Source: Nocardia vulneris (GTDB lineage Bacteria; Actinomycetota; Actinomycetes; Mycobacteriales; Mycobacteriaceae). Taken from it: a DNA stretch of 64,000 bases. The DNA lies in contig NZ_BDCI01000017.1 in the NCBI RefSeq assembly GCF_001613425.1, forward strand, positions 124,001 through 188,000. The letters run 5' to 3'. The notes beneath the pieces were generated by a model, which had not been told where the DNA came from, searched no databases, and saw only the letters and a list, made by a program, of their open reading frames with translations. The position numbers were made by a program, and so were the translations under genes. Positions 9,201 to 17,311 of this stretch are shown piece after piece. Position 1 is the stretch's first letter, and every line of letters begins with the position of its first letter.

Positions 9201-11964
9201 GGCCGCCGGGGTGATCGGGCTGATCGCGGCGATCCTGGCGGTCCGGCACGGTCGCATCCCGGGCGTGGTGCATTACCGTCAACCCAATCCGAAGCTGCAC
9301 TTGGACCGGACTCCGTTCTACGTCAATGCTCGAACGATCCCCTGGGAGACCGCCGAGGGAGCGCCCAGACGCGCTGGTGTCACGGCCATCGGACTGGGTG
9401 GCACGAACGCGCACGTCATCGTGGAGCAGGCAGCCGCACCGGACCCGCGCCCGGAACCCGAACGCCCGCAGATACTGACGATCTCCGCCAGGGATGCGGT
9501 AGCGCTGCGGCAAGCATCCGCGCGTCTCGCCGACCAGCTGCGCGACGTGGCAGGCCAGTCACTGGCCGACCTTGCTTTCACGCTCCAGAGCGGCAGGCAC
9601 GCGTTCGACCATCGACACGCCGTTGCCTGCCGCACCGTCGACGAGGCGATCGAACGGCTGGGCGAAAATTACACCGTCGCACCCGCCTGCGATAAGCCGA
9701 AGGTGGCCTTCCTGTTTCCCGGCGGCGGCTCCCAGTTCCCCGCCATGGGCCGCACCCTCTACGCCGAAGAACCTGTCTACCGTGCCGCGTTCGACGAATG
9801 CTCCGAACTGTTCCGCAAGCGGCTCGGGTGCGACCTGCACGCGTTGCTCTTCCATGCCGAAACCGGTGATCGCACAGCCACATTGCTGCGCCGCCCCTCG
9901 CTCAACTTCGCGGCCGTCGTCACCACCGAAGTGGCCGTCGCGGCGCTGCTCGCGTCCTACGGCATCACGCCCGCGGCGCTGATCGGTCACAGCCTCGGCG
10001 AATTCACCGCCGCCCATGTCGCGGGCGTCCTGACGCTCCCGGACGTCGTAGACCTGGTCGCTGCCCGCGGTCTGCTGTGCGACAAGCTGCCGGCCACGGC
10101 GGTCGTTTCGGTCTCGCTCGGCGAGGACGAAGTGCGACCGATGCTCGACCCGGCGTTGTCGATCGCGACCGTGAACAGCGTCCGGCACTGTGCGATATCC
10201 GGGCCGGTGGACAAACTCGCGGAATTGCGGGAAAGGCTGCACCGCAACGGCATTCAGGTCAAGTCCGTACCCATCGACATGGGCGCGCACTCCGCTGCCA
10301 CCGATCTCATCGCCGACGAGTTCGCCCGCGAATGCGCGCGCTATCGATATAGCGCACCGGTCATCCCGCTGATCTCCGGACTGAGCGGCGACTGGACGCC
10401 CACGGACGAGCCGTTCTCCCCGGACTATTGGGTCCGGCATCTGCGCGAGACCATCCGATTCGCCGACGGGTTGGACACTGTGCTCACCGATCCCGGGTTG
10501 ATCGCGATCCAGGTCGGCCCCGGGCAGGCGCTGGCCCAGCTCACCCACATGCATCCGCGCTGCGGCGCGGACCGGCTGGTGCTGCCGACCGTGGTGGCCG
10601 AGCAGACCGAAACCGACACGGCCGCTGAGCTGCTCGCGCGACTGTGGGAACGCGGCGTCGACATCGACTGGGACGCAGTGCGACACGGCGCACGCCGCCG
10701 CCGGGTACCCCTGCCCACCTACCCCTTCGTGCCGGATGCAGGCACCGCGCCCGCACCACTGGTGACGCAACCTGTTGCCGCGCCGAAGCACTCCCCGCCC
10801 GATCACTTCGAACAGGTGCTGGCCGAGCTGTGGCGCGAGTTGATCGGCGTGCCCGAGGTACGCGCCACCGACGACTTCTTCCAGGCAGGCGGCGACTCGC
10901 ACCTGGCCGTGGTATTCCGCAGTCGGATCAAAGATGCTCTGGGCGTCCAGGTTTCGGCGCACGCCTTCTTGCAGTACCGGACCTTCGGCGCGCTCCTGGA
11001 TCAGCTGCGCCCGGCACCGGCCCCGAGGCCTGCGGAGGCGCCGGTGCTGATCACGCTTCAGCACGGCAGTCCGGACCGGGTCCCGCTCTACCTGGTCCAA
11101 GCCATCGGCGGCACCGTGTACTCCTACCGGGACCTGGTCGACTGTCTCGGCGCGGACCGACCGGTGCAGGCGTTCCGTGCCTACGGCATCGAGCCCGGCG
11201 AACCGGTCCCGGCGACCATCGCCGAGGCCGCGACCCGCAACGTCCGGGCGCTGCGCGCGGTGCACGCGGGCGGGCCGATCGTGCTCGGCGGACATTCCTC
11301 CGGCGGGGTGCTGGCACACGAGATGGCCCGGCAACTGCTCGACACCGGTGAGCCCGTCCGGCTGGTCGCCCTCATCGACACGACGACGTTCACCGACGCG
11401 CGTAAGTACAACCTGCGCAACGCCGAGGACGTGCTGGCGGCATTCGAGAGCTTCCGCGACACCGCTCCCGACGCCTGGCGCGCGTTCACGACGGCGATGA
11501 ACGACGACGCGAATATCCGCGCCGTCATTGTCGCGACCAATACCGCGATCCGCGAACACGAGGCGGCCACCGTCGCGGCCGATCTGCTGTACCTGCGCGC
11601 GGCGCAGACCAATGCGGTGTTCGATCCGCACCCGGAAACCGAATGGCGGCAGCTGTTCTCGGGCCGGACCACGGTGCACACCGTCCCGGGGAACCATTTC
11701 ACGGTGCTGGATCGGCCGCATGTCACCGCGGTGGCGCAGGAACTCCGCCGCGCCCTCGCCGTGTACGACACCGATTCGGCGGGAGCCGCTTCCCCCACTC
11801 CGGCCGACCTGTATGCCCTCACCCCGTCCGGGATCCGGATCGGCGGGCTCACCCTGGCCCAGACGATCGAACTGATCAGAGCGACCGGCGGCCTGCCCGA
11901 GACCACGGCACTCGACCACCACAAGCACCCCATCGAGCACAGCGAGGACCGAGGCAGGCCATGA
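3298..11964 (+). CDS. hybrid NRPS-PKS megasynthase, T-C-A-A-T-KS-AT-T-TE
   Basis: A 2888-residue multimodular synthase. Order: N-terminal carrier (candidate Ser34 in GASSLD); condensation domain about 95-525 with intact HHISFDG near 222; adenylation domain 1 about 540-1030 (TSGSTGRPKG near 691, catalytic Lys near 1023); adenylation domain 2 about 1040-1528 (TSGSTGTPKG near 1194, Lys near 1522); carrier with Ser1576; ketosynthase about 1633-2047 (Cys1789, His1925, His1965); acyltransferase with GHSLG at Ser2232; carrier with Ser2534; thioesterase with GHSSGG at Ser2667. All catalytic residues are present. No carrier lies between the two A domains, which is unusual. By hand alignment to the GrsA pocket, the codes read DLYWWGGTLK and DIMMLVGVCK (tentative). 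It should join two amino-acid units, add one ketide unit and release by hydrolysis or cyclisation. GGAG lies just upstream of the start. Confidence 0.93.
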   Translation: MTATYSRLAELWTGLLELPAIALEDDLLATGASSLDISRFIYAIRREFGTTLSTQTVYDASTIAGLARALTRAAPADEQPCAEDTFVRLPRPQRLPLSSGQAALRYIERLNPASAAYHIPLTIRVPAVLDHTVLQAALDDCVTRHESLRTRYPLVAGKPCQLIVPAVDARVPCAVRTVATEQYDRVVTELTSAPFELAEQLPLRATLLRTSTTESVLLLVLHHISFDGWSVTPFCRDLAAAYAARANGHAPEFPPLPVHYADYAVWQQDRFGDATRPGAARRLDFWTTTLHGLPPEPRTLADRPRPPIPNGPAGTVQVVWPAELHTPLLALARARRATLFMVLATGLAAALTRRGGGTDIALGTAVAGRTDRIFEDVVGFFVNPLTLRVDTSGEPSFTELLTRVRGVTSAAFDNQDVPFERVVEAAAPARTAGRNPLFQTGLVLQGFPWPEIHLADVAAEVALPPTGWAKFDLYFEFREKRDATGAPSGLACTVEYSRELYDEQTVRDLLVEMRAVLDEALPEVSAATGNGHRPARGPTLAELFEREVAEHPDTVAVQAPDAELTYRQLDCRTAHLAHRLIAAGVGPDVLVGVALPRSAQRIVATLAVLRAGGAYLPLDLDYPRKRLEHIVRDAAPLLIIVGNDGAEKLSDLLPTAATWNAESLGPPDEPSGEFSAEHRSRPAHLACVLYTSGSTGRPKGVLLTHAGIASFALDSRFATSAHQRMLLHSPFGFDLSTYEMWVPLLHGGQVVVLPPGDADTPALARTIERERVTALWLTAATFQLIAAEEPGCLRQVRQVWAGGEAVPPESVRQVFAACPEIVVVDGYGPTEASTLVTCHAVHRADRLGATVPIGTAMDGVGTAVLDERLRPVAPGANGELYVSGARIARGYLNRPGLTATRFVADPAGAPGTRAYRTGDLVRTGTDGLLEYTGRADGQVKVRGRRIELGEVEHAMNRHPEIRQSAVVAEGNSPLERRLVGYFTTDGDLATATLRTYLADRLPRHLVPDRLIRLERLPLTPHAKIDRAALRAATGRRPRPETLATLFESRVAQHPTGTALSISGGGEVTYAALNEQANHLARLLVSRGAGPERVVALLLPRGRTLITAILAVAKSGAAFLPLDLDSPPDRIRFVLDDIRPRLVVRLDEGTGTECGAEEIVLDRTGGADRWPGHDLTDDERCAALALNQTAYVLYTSGSTGTPKGVLITHGGIAGLVRTAETQFRADESSRVLQLSSPGFDIGIMELCTSLLCGGTLVVAPAEQLRLGAPLIELCARQRVTHLMLAPTALSALPVDSLPSVRVLAVGAEAVPQSLAAQWAPGRIMLNGYGPTEATVCVTLSEPLDGSVVPPIGRPLPGVSCHILDDSLRPAASGEIGELYLSGPGVARGYVARPAVTAGRFVANPFEPPGARMYRTGDLVRAQDAGDLAYIGRADEQIKLNGVRIELGEIEAALGTHPAVHACAVTVREDRPGIRYLAAYFVAALGTAPTPAQLREQLRPVLPANMIPSRYVAVTELPRTLNGKIDRTALPEPQSDRSAESLDESSELAAEIRRMWCEVLGRDAVGLDEPFFEAGGTSLLLAQLQQRLTDLFDAEVDIADLFEYPTIRAFTAQHSRIPLRQPTSRADRATTEQRIAVVGMATRVPGAADIDQFWTMLTECAEGIVHGPADTDGFVAATGVPPGARVFDAEFFGYSPADAQRLDTQQRLFLPLAWAALEYAGYDPRALDRPVGVFAGAGLPYDWLRANDWRGQPDPAALQRIGLGNPLQFLSAHTAYRLGLRGPVVTVNTACSTSLVAVHLACESLVAGKCTMALAGGVSLRPDGETGYVYQEGGILSPDGRCRPFDADAQGTISTGGAGIVVLKRLADALADGDTIHAVLRGSAMNNDGDRKVGFTAPSVDGQAELLDAAYRSADVDPATIGYVQAHGTATALGDVVEVRALARVLGRSGGQARRCALGSVKSNIGHTDSAAGVIGLIAAILAVRHGRIPGVVHYRQPNPKLHLDRTPFYVNARTIPWETAEGAPRRAGVTAIGLGGTNAHVIVEQAAAPDPRPEPERPQILTISARDAVALRQASARLADQLRDVAGQSLADLAFTLQSGRHAFDHRHAVACRTVDEAIERLGENYTVAPACDKPKVAFLFPGGGSQFPAMGRTLYAEEPVYRAAFDECSELFRKRLGCDLHALLFHAETGDRTATLLRRPSLNFAAVVTTEVAVAALLASYGITPAALIGHSLGEFTAAHVAGVLTLPDVVDLVAARGLLCDKLPATAVVSVSLGEDEVRPMLDPALSIATVNSVRHCAISGPVDKLAELRERLHRNGIQVKSVPIDMGAHSAATDLIADEFARECARYRYSAPVIPLISGLSGDWTPTDEPFSPDYWVRHLRETIRFADGLDTVLTDPGLIAIQVGPGQALAQLTHMHPRCGADRLVLPTVVAEQTETDTAAELLARLWERGVDIDWDAVRHGARRRRVPLPTYPFVPDAGTAPAPLVTQPVAAPKHSPPDHFEQVLAELWRELIGVPEVRATDDFFQAGGDSHLAVVFRSRIKDALGVQVSAHAFLQYRTFGALLDQLRPAPAPRPAEAPVLITLQHGSPDRVPLYLVQAIGGTVYSYRDLVDCLGADRPVQAFRAYGIEPGEPVPATIAEAATRNVRALRAVHAGGPIVLGGHSSGGVLAHEMARQLLDTGEPVRLVALIDTTTFTDARKYNLRNAEDVLAAFESFRDTAPDAWRAFTTAMNDDANIRAVIVATNTAIREHEAATVAADLLYLRAAQTNAVFDPHPETEWRQLFSGRTTVHTVPGNHFTVLDRPHVTAVAQELRRALAVYDTDSAGAASPTPADLYALTPSGIRIGGLTLAQTIELIRATGGLPETTALDHHKHPIEHSEDRGRP

Positions 11965-12737
11965 ACAATCCAGCGACCGGCGACCGATTCGCCACCTACG
12001 GTGCGACGTACGCGGAATCCGAAGAACTCCCGTTGCGCAAACATCTGGAAGCGCCGAGCTTCCTGTCCGTGCTCGGCGACCTGACCGGGCGCACGGTCCT
12101 CGACGCGGGCTGCGGCAGCGGTTTCTACGCCCGCACCTTCGCCCGGTCGGGCGCGGCGCGGGTGACCGGGCTGGACATGTCCGAAGGCATGCTGGCGGTC
12201 GCCGAGGAGCGCGAGCGGACCGACGCCTACGGCATCACCTACGTCCTCGGCGATCTCTCCGATGCCGTGCGACTCGGGCCGGTGGACATCGTCACCGCCG
12301 TCTATGTGCTGCCCTACGCGACCTCGCTCGCCCACCTGGCGGCGATGTGCCGCGGTGCCGCCGACGCGCTGCGGCCGGGCGGGCGCTTCGTCACCTTCGC
12401 CGTGAACCCCGATTTCGCCACCGATCCGGCGTGGTACGCACCGTACGGCTTCGCGTTGCGCTGTGCGCACACCGGCCAGGAGGGCGAACCGGCCACCCTC
12501 GTTTCGGGCATGTTCGATCCCCCGCTGGCGGTCGAGTTGCGCCGCTGGTCGCGGCAGGCGCACGAGACCGCTTTGCGGGCAGCGGGTTTCGACGACATCA
12601 CGTGGTCGTCGCCGCAGCCGTCGGCCGCGGGGCTCGCCGAATTCGGCGCCGCGTTCTGGGAGCCGTACACCCGAATCCCGCACGCGCTCATCGTCACCGC
12701 CCGTCGGCATCGACCGGATCGAACCGGGGAGGAGTAG
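11961..12737 (+). CDS. SAM-dependent class I methyltransferase
   Basis: A 258-residue Rossmann-fold methyltransferase. SAM motif I is VLDAGCGSGFYAR near residues 46-58, with an acidic residue after the second strand (GLDMSEGML). Its ATG overlaps the NRPS stop codon (ATGA), so it is translationally coupled and probably tailors the synthetase product. It could methylate O, N or C; neither the sequence nor the context decides. Length and motifs are typical of methyltransferase domain 11/25 proteins. Confidence 0.85.
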   Translation: MNNPATGDRFATYGATYAESEELPLRKHLEAPSFLSVLGDLTGRTVLDAGCGSGFYARTFARSGAARVTGLDMSEGMLAVAEERERTDAYGITYVLGDLSDAVRLGPVDIVTAVYVLPYATSLAHLAAMCRGAADALRPGGRFVTFAVNPDFATDPAWYAPYGFALRCAHTGQEGEPATLVSGMFDPPLAVELRRWSRQAHETALRAAGFDDITWSSPQPSAAGLAEFGAAFWEPYTRIPHALIVTARRHRPDRTGEE

Positions 12738-12739
12738 CC

Positions 12740-14050
12740 ATGGCATCCGAACACGACGTGATCGTCGTCGGCGCGGGGCTCGCGGGGCTGACCGCCGCGA
12801 CCACGTTGCAGCTGGCCGGACAGCAGGTCAGGCTGATCGAACGGGCGGACCGGGTCGGCGGGCTGTGCGGTAGCTTCACCCTCGACGGCTATCCGTTCAC
12901 CATCGCCTGCAACGATTTCGGGCACTCCCTCGTCGATGTGCTGACCGAGCTGGGTGTACACGTCGACTTCGCCGGTCCCGGATCACTCGTCTGCACGCCG
13001 GGGCGCACCTATCGGCTGCCGATCGGCCCGGCGACGGTGTGGCCGTTGATCCGCGAATTACCCGATATCGTCCGCTTTCTGCGCGCCCTGCGCCGCAGCC
13101 TCGAATCCGACCACACCGTGTTCGTGGCAGACCTGCTCCGAAAGGTGAAAGGCCGCACGGTCGCCGACTTGATCGGCATCTGGTGCTGGGCGTTCGGCAC
13201 CCCACCGAGCCGGTTCCGCAGCGACAAGTTCGCGGCGCTGTTCGCCAAAGACCCTGGCTACGGCTACGACCGGATGGTGGTCCCGGTCGACGGCCCGCAG
13301 GCCATCGCCGATGCCCTCGCCGACCGCTTCATCCAGCTCGGCGGAAAGCTGGAGTTGAGCACCGACGTGCTCGACATCGCGACCGGCACAGACGGAAAAA
13401 CGGTCACCACGGCAACCGGCCGGTACCTGGCGCACCAGGTGATCTCCAGCCAACCCCGGATGGACCTCTATCCGGCGGATGCGGTGCCCGGTCTGGCGGT
13501 GGGCACCCTGCACCTCGCCACGGACCGGGACGTGCCGTTCCCCGCCGATGTGCACACGATCGCGCACGTACCACACGGCGTACCGGAGATATTGGACCGG
13601 CTCGACCGCGGCGAGCTGCCCGCCGATTTCCCGTTCAACATCTTTCCCTGTGCCGCAATCGGTTCCGACGGCCCGGACGTCCGCACGTTCAATGCCTATC
13701 TCGCCTTCCCCCGTGGGATCGACGAGCTGGATCGGCGCGAGCGGGCGCGGGTCGAGCGTTATCTGCTCACCTACATCGAGACCATGATTCCCGGCTTCAC
13801 CGCGCGGATCCGATACCACCGGCTGGTGTCGCCGCGCGAGTTCGCGGTGTTGCACGGCACATCCAGCACCGCGACCCCGGTGATCATCCCGCTCGGCTTC
13901 GACAAGCCCGACGGCTACGACCCGGTCCGCGATATCCACTACATCGGCAATCACGTGCAGCCGGCGTGTGAGCACGCGTGCAGTGCCGTCGCCTCCGGCC
14001 GCCGCGCGGCGCGCGCCGTAGCGGCCACCAAAGCCCCTGTCCCGCAATGA
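12740..14050 (+). CDS. FAD-dependent oxidoreductase, phytoene-desaturase/amine-oxidase-like
   Basis: A 436-residue flavoprotein. The N-terminal dinucleotide-binding motif reads VIVVGAGLAGLTAATTL (about residues 7-23), followed by the ERADRVGG acidic/RxGG element typical of the phytoene desaturase and amine oxidase superfamily. The C-terminus keeps a short FAD contact around YIGNHVQPACEHACSAVASG. The ATG at 12740 follows a GGGGAGGAG ribosome binding site that overlaps the end of the methyltransferase gene. It probably desaturates or oxidises the NRPS-PKS product or one of its amino-acid parts. The substrate is inferred from position only. Confidence 0.8.
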   Translation: MASEHDVIVVGAGLAGLTAATTLQLAGQQVRLIERADRVGGLCGSFTLDGYPFTIACNDFGHSLVDVLTELGVHVDFAGPGSLVCTPGRTYRLPIGPATVWPLIRELPDIVRFLRALRRSLESDHTVFVADLLRKVKGRTVADLIGIWCWAFGTPPSRFRSDKFAALFAKDPGYGYDRMVVPVDGPQAIADALADRFIQLGGKLELSTDVLDIATGTDGKTVTTATGRYLAHQVISSQPRMDLYPADAVPGLAVGTLHLATDRDVPFPADVHTIAHVPHGVPEILDRLDRGELPADFPFNIFPCAAIGSDGPDVRTFNAYLAFPRGIDELDRRERARVERYLLTYIETMIPGFTARIRYHRLVSPREFAVLHGTSSTATPVIIPLGFDKPDGYDPVRDIHYIGNHVQPACEHACSAVASGRRAARAVAATKAPVPQ

Positions 14051-14097
14051 AGAGAAAGCAGCACAACCGACCACTACAACGACTGCAGGAGCAGGTC

Positions 14098-15288
14098 ATG
14101 AGCACCCATGACGACAATCCACTCAGACGGATCTCACTGTTCGACACCACCCTCCGAGACGGAGAGCAGGCGCCCGGCAACGCCCTGTCCCCCGCCCAGA
14201 AACTGGAGATCGCGCTCGCGCTGGAGGCCATCGGCGTCGACGTGATCGAAGCCGGGTTCCCGGCGTCGTCGCCGAGCGACTACGAGGCCACGACGCTGCT
14301 GGCCGAAGAACTGACGACGGCGCGGATCGCGACGCTCAGCCGGGCAGTGCACGAGGATGTCCGGCTGGCCATCGAGGCGGGCGGCACCGAGAACCATCAC
14401 CTCCAGATCCTGGCCACCGGTAGCGAGACGCACCTGAAGTACAAGCGCGGCATCGATCAGGCCGAGGCGGTGCGCGAGGTCGTCGACACGATGCGCTACG
14501 CCCGCTCGCTCGGCGCGCAGCACCTGACGCTCGGCATCGAGGACGCGACCCGAGGTTCGGACGCGCTGCTGCGCGAGTTGATCGAGGAATCTCTCACGGC
14601 GGGCGCGGATCTCATCGCGGTCGGGGACACCACCGGATGCCTGACACCGGGCGAATACGGTGCGCTCATCGCGAAGATCCGGTCCTGGGTCGGGCCCGAT
14701 ATCGCGATCGGCACGCACTGCCACGAGGACCTCGGGCTGTCACTGGCCAACGCGCTGGCCGGAATTCAGGCCGGCGCCGACGAGGTGCAGGCGACCCTGG
14801 CAGGCATCGGCGAGCGGGCGGGCAACACCGCGCTCGAGGAACTCATCGCGGTGCTCACCTACAAGAGCCACGAGATCGGGGCCACCACCACGGCGAAAAC
14901 CGAAGGGCTGTACCAAGCTTTCGAGGTGCTCAGCCGGGCGATCGGCTTGACCGCGCCGCGCAACAAGGCGATCTTCGGCGTCAATGCCTTTGCGACCCAA
15001 GCCGGTATCCACCAGGCGGGTATGTTGCGCGAGCCGATCACCTACGAGTACATCGAGCCCGCGCGCTTCGGCCGGACCCGCTCCATGCTGGTCGGCCGGA
15101 ACTCGGGGCGTGCGGTGCTGCGCTACGTCTACCACGAGATCGGCCTGCCCGTGGACGAGTCGGTCGTGGAGCACCTCTATCAGGATTACGTCGCCAACCG
15201 CACCAATGGCGATTGCCTCGACCTGCAAGGCGTCCGCGAGTTGATCGTGCGGCTTCACCCCGCGTCGAAGGAGGTCCGGATTCCATGA
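14098..15288 (+). CDS. 2-isopropylmalate/homocitrate synthase-like enzyme without regulatory domain
   Basis: A 396-residue DRE-TIM metallolyase that condenses acetyl-CoA with a 2-oxo acid. Visible marks are DTTLRDGEQAPGNALS near the N-terminus, the HxH metal site in GTHCHEDLGLSLANAL and GERAGNTALEEL. It ends soon after the catalytic barrel and linker, so the C-terminal leucine-sensing dimer domain of ordinary LeuA is absent, as in homocitrate, citramalate or benzylmalate synthases. The ATG at 14098 has AGGAG 6 bases upstream. It is followed with ATGA overlaps by leuC-, leuD- and leuB-like genes and an aminotransferase, so it should start a dedicated +1-carbon elongation of a 2-oxo acid. Which oxo acid cannot be read from the sequence. 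Confidence 0.85.
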   Translation: MSTHDDNPLRRISLFDTTLRDGEQAPGNALSPAQKLEIALALEAIGVDVIEAGFPASSPSDYEATTLLAEELTTARIATLSRAVHEDVRLAIEAGGTENHHLQILATGSETHLKYKRGIDQAEAVREVVDTMRYARSLGAQHLTLGIEDATRGSDALLRELIEESLTAGADLIAVGDTTGCLTPGEYGALIAKIRSWVGPDIAIGTHCHEDLGLSLANALAGIQAGADEVQATLAGIGERAGNTALEELIAVLTYKSHEIGATTTAKTEGLYQAFEVLSRAIGLTAPRNKAIFGVNAFATQAGIHQAGMLREPITYEYIEPARFGRTRSMLVGRNSGRAVLRYVYHEIGLPVDESVVEHLYQDYVANRTNGDCLDLQGVRELIVRLHPASKEVRIP

Positions 15289-16691
15289 GCGGCGCGCGCA
15301 CTCTGATCGAAAAGGTCTGGGACGACCACGTGGTCCAGTCGATCGACGAGCGGACCGATCTGCTGTACATCGATCTGCATCTGGTGCACGAGGCCAGTTC
15401 ACCGCAGGCGTTCGACGGGCTGCGGCTGGCCGAACGCCGGGTCCGCAGGCCCGATCTGACCCTGGCCGTCGAGGACCACAACGTGCCGACCCGGTCGCTG
15501 CTGTTGACCGACGCCATGGGCCGCGGCCAGGTGGAAACCTTGCGGCGCAACTGTTCCGAGCACGGCATCGAATTGTTCCGGCTCGGTGATGCCCGGCAAG
15601 GCATCGTCCACGTCGTCGCGCCCGAACGCGGATTCGTACATCCGGGCATGTCGGTCATCTGCGGTGACAGCCACACCTCGACCCACGGCGCGTTCGGTGC
15701 GCTGGCCTTCGGCGTCGGCACCTCCGATGTCGAGCACGTGCTCGCCACCCAGACCCTGCCGCTGGCTCGGCCGCGCACCATGGCGGTGGAATTCACCGGC
15801 GAGTTGCCCGATGCGGTCACGGCCAAGGACATGGTCCTGGCGCTCATCGCGCACATCGGCGCGAACGGCGCACACGGCCACATCATCGAGTTCCGCGGGC
15901 AGCCCGTCGAGCAGCTCTCGATGGAGGCGCGAATGACCATGTGCAACATGAGCATCGAAGCGGGGGCGCGAGCAGGGATGGTCGCGCCGGACGAGCACAC
16001 CCTGGCCTATCTCAGCGACCGCCCCGCCGCACCGCACGCGGACGCGTGGGACGAGGCCGTCGCGCGCTGGCGCACGCTGCGTACCGATCCGGACGCGGCG
16101 TTCGACCGCACCGTCACCATCGACGTCTCCGGCTTGACCTCGTTCGTCACCTGGGGCACCAATCCCGGTCAGGCGGTACCGATTTCGGGATCGGTGCCCG
16201 ACCCGGCCGAACTCACCGACCCGGTGGCGCGCGCCGCGGCCGAACGCAGCCTGGTCTACATGGATCTCGCGCCGGGCACACCCATGACCTCGGTCGAGAT
16301 CGACACCGTCTTCCTCGGATCGTGCACCAACAGCCGGATCGAGGACCTGCGTGCCGCGGCCGCGATCCTGCGCGGCCGCAAGGTTTCCCCCGGGGTGCGG
16401 ATGCTGGTGGTGCCGGGCTCGCTCGCGGTGCGCGAGCAGGCCGAACAGGAAGGGCTGGACGCCGTTTTCCGTGCGGCGGGCGCACAGTGGCGGCTGTCCG
16501 GATGTTCGATGTGCCTCGGCATGAACGAGGACCGGCTCGTCGGCGTCCACCGATGCGCCTCCACGTCGAACCGGAACTACGAGGGCAGACAGGGCACGCA
16601 CGCCCGAACTCACCTGGTGTCGCCCGCGGTGGCCGCCGCCACCGCCGTCACCGGCCGGCTCACCGACCCGGGCACCTGGGAGCAGCGATGA
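15285..16691 (+). CDS. isopropylmalate isomerase large subunit (LeuC-like aconitase family)
   Basis: A 468-residue member of the aconitase superfamily, of usual LeuC length. The three Fe-S ligand cysteines are present: GSCTNSR near residues 347-353 and the pair in SGCSMCLGMN near residues 405-415. The substrate-region motif GDSHTSTHGAFGALAFGVGTSDVEH is present in full. It overlaps the LeuA-like gene by ATGA and the LeuD-like gene by 4 bases. With LeuD it should isomerise the 2-alkylmalate made by the preceding enzyme to the 3-alkylmalate. Placement in an NRPS operon argues for a specialised rather than housekeeping role. Confidence 0.88.
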   Translation: MSGARTLIEKVWDDHVVQSIDERTDLLYIDLHLVHEASSPQAFDGLRLAERRVRRPDLTLAVEDHNVPTRSLLLTDAMGRGQVETLRRNCSEHGIELFRLGDARQGIVHVVAPERGFVHPGMSVICGDSHTSTHGAFGALAFGVGTSDVEHVLATQTLPLARPRTMAVEFTGELPDAVTAKDMVLALIAHIGANGAHGHIIEFRGQPVEQLSMEARMTMCNMSIEAGARAGMVAPDEHTLAYLSDRPAAPHADAWDEAVARWRTLRTDPDAAFDRTVTIDVSGLTSFVTWGTNPGQAVPISGSVPDPAELTDPVARAAAERSLVYMDLAPGTPMTSVEIDTVFLGSCTNSRIEDLRAAAAILRGRKVSPGVRMLVVPGSLAVREQAEQEGLDAVFRAAGAQWRLSGCSMCLGMNEDRLVGVHRCASTSNRNYEGRQGTHARTHLVSPAVAAATAVTGRLTDPGTWEQR

Positions 16692-17311
16692 GACCACTGA
16701 CCGAACACGTGGGCCGCGCGATCGTGTTGCGGCGCAGCAACGTCGATACCGACCAGATCATCCCCGCCGAGTACTGCAAGCGGCTCACCAAGAGCGGATA
16801 CGCGGATGTGCTGTTCGCGGGCTGGCGATCCGATCCGGACTTCGTGCTCGATCGGCCCGGCAGCGCGGGAGCGAGCATCCTGGTCGCCGAGCACAACTTC
16901 GGCACGGGCAGCTCCCGCGAACACGCGGTATGGGCATTGCGCGACTGGGGTTTCGCGGTAGTCGTCGCGACCAGTTTCGGCGACATCTTCCGCCGCAATG
17001 CCTTCAAGAACGGGTTGCTCGCCGTAGAGCTACCCGCCGATGTCGTGGGTGGTCTCTACGCCGCGATCGATCACGACCCGCGCCTGCCGATCACCGTGGA
17101 CCTGCGGCACTGCGAGATCCGGGCAGGCCGAGTGCGGCACGACTTTTCCGTCGACGCGCGGGCCCGCCGGTTGCTGCTCGACGGCCTGGACGAGATCGCG
17201 GTGACGCTCGAGCGCGACGACGCGATCAGCACCTACGAACGGGCACGCGCCTACTGGCTGCCCACCGTCCGGCCGAGCGACCCGGTGCTCATCGGCGAGG
17301 CGCGGTCATGA
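16688..17311 (+). CDS. isopropylmalate isomerase small subunit (LeuD-like)
   Basis: A 207-residue aconitase swivel subunit. It has NVDTDQIIPAEY near the N-terminus and FGTGSSREHAVWAL near residues 68-81, the substrate-contacting signature of LeuD. The short loop that sets side-chain specificity in this family reads around YCKRLTKSGY. From memory, mycobacterial LeuD has FLKRVTRTGF there, so the pocket may accept a different side chain; this is inference. It overlaps both neighbours by ATGA and should act as a heterodimer with the preceding LeuC-like subunit. Confidence 0.88.
   Translation: MRPLTEHVGRAIVLRRSNVDTDQIIPAEYCKRLTKSGYADVLFAGWRSDPDFVLDRPGSAGASILVAEHNFGTGSSREHAVWALRDWGFAVVVATSFGDIFRRNAFKNGLLAVELPADVVGGLYAAIDHDPRLPITVDLRHCEIRAGRVRHDFSVDARARRLLLDGLDEIAVTLERDDAISTYERARAYWLPTVRPSDPVLIGEARS

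Noticed and set aside
9559..11940. 793-residue open frame on the minus strand inside the NRPS-PKS gene
   Set aside because: It is antisense to intact AT, carrier and TE domains with recognisable catalytic motifs. The frame is an effect of GC-rich codon use.
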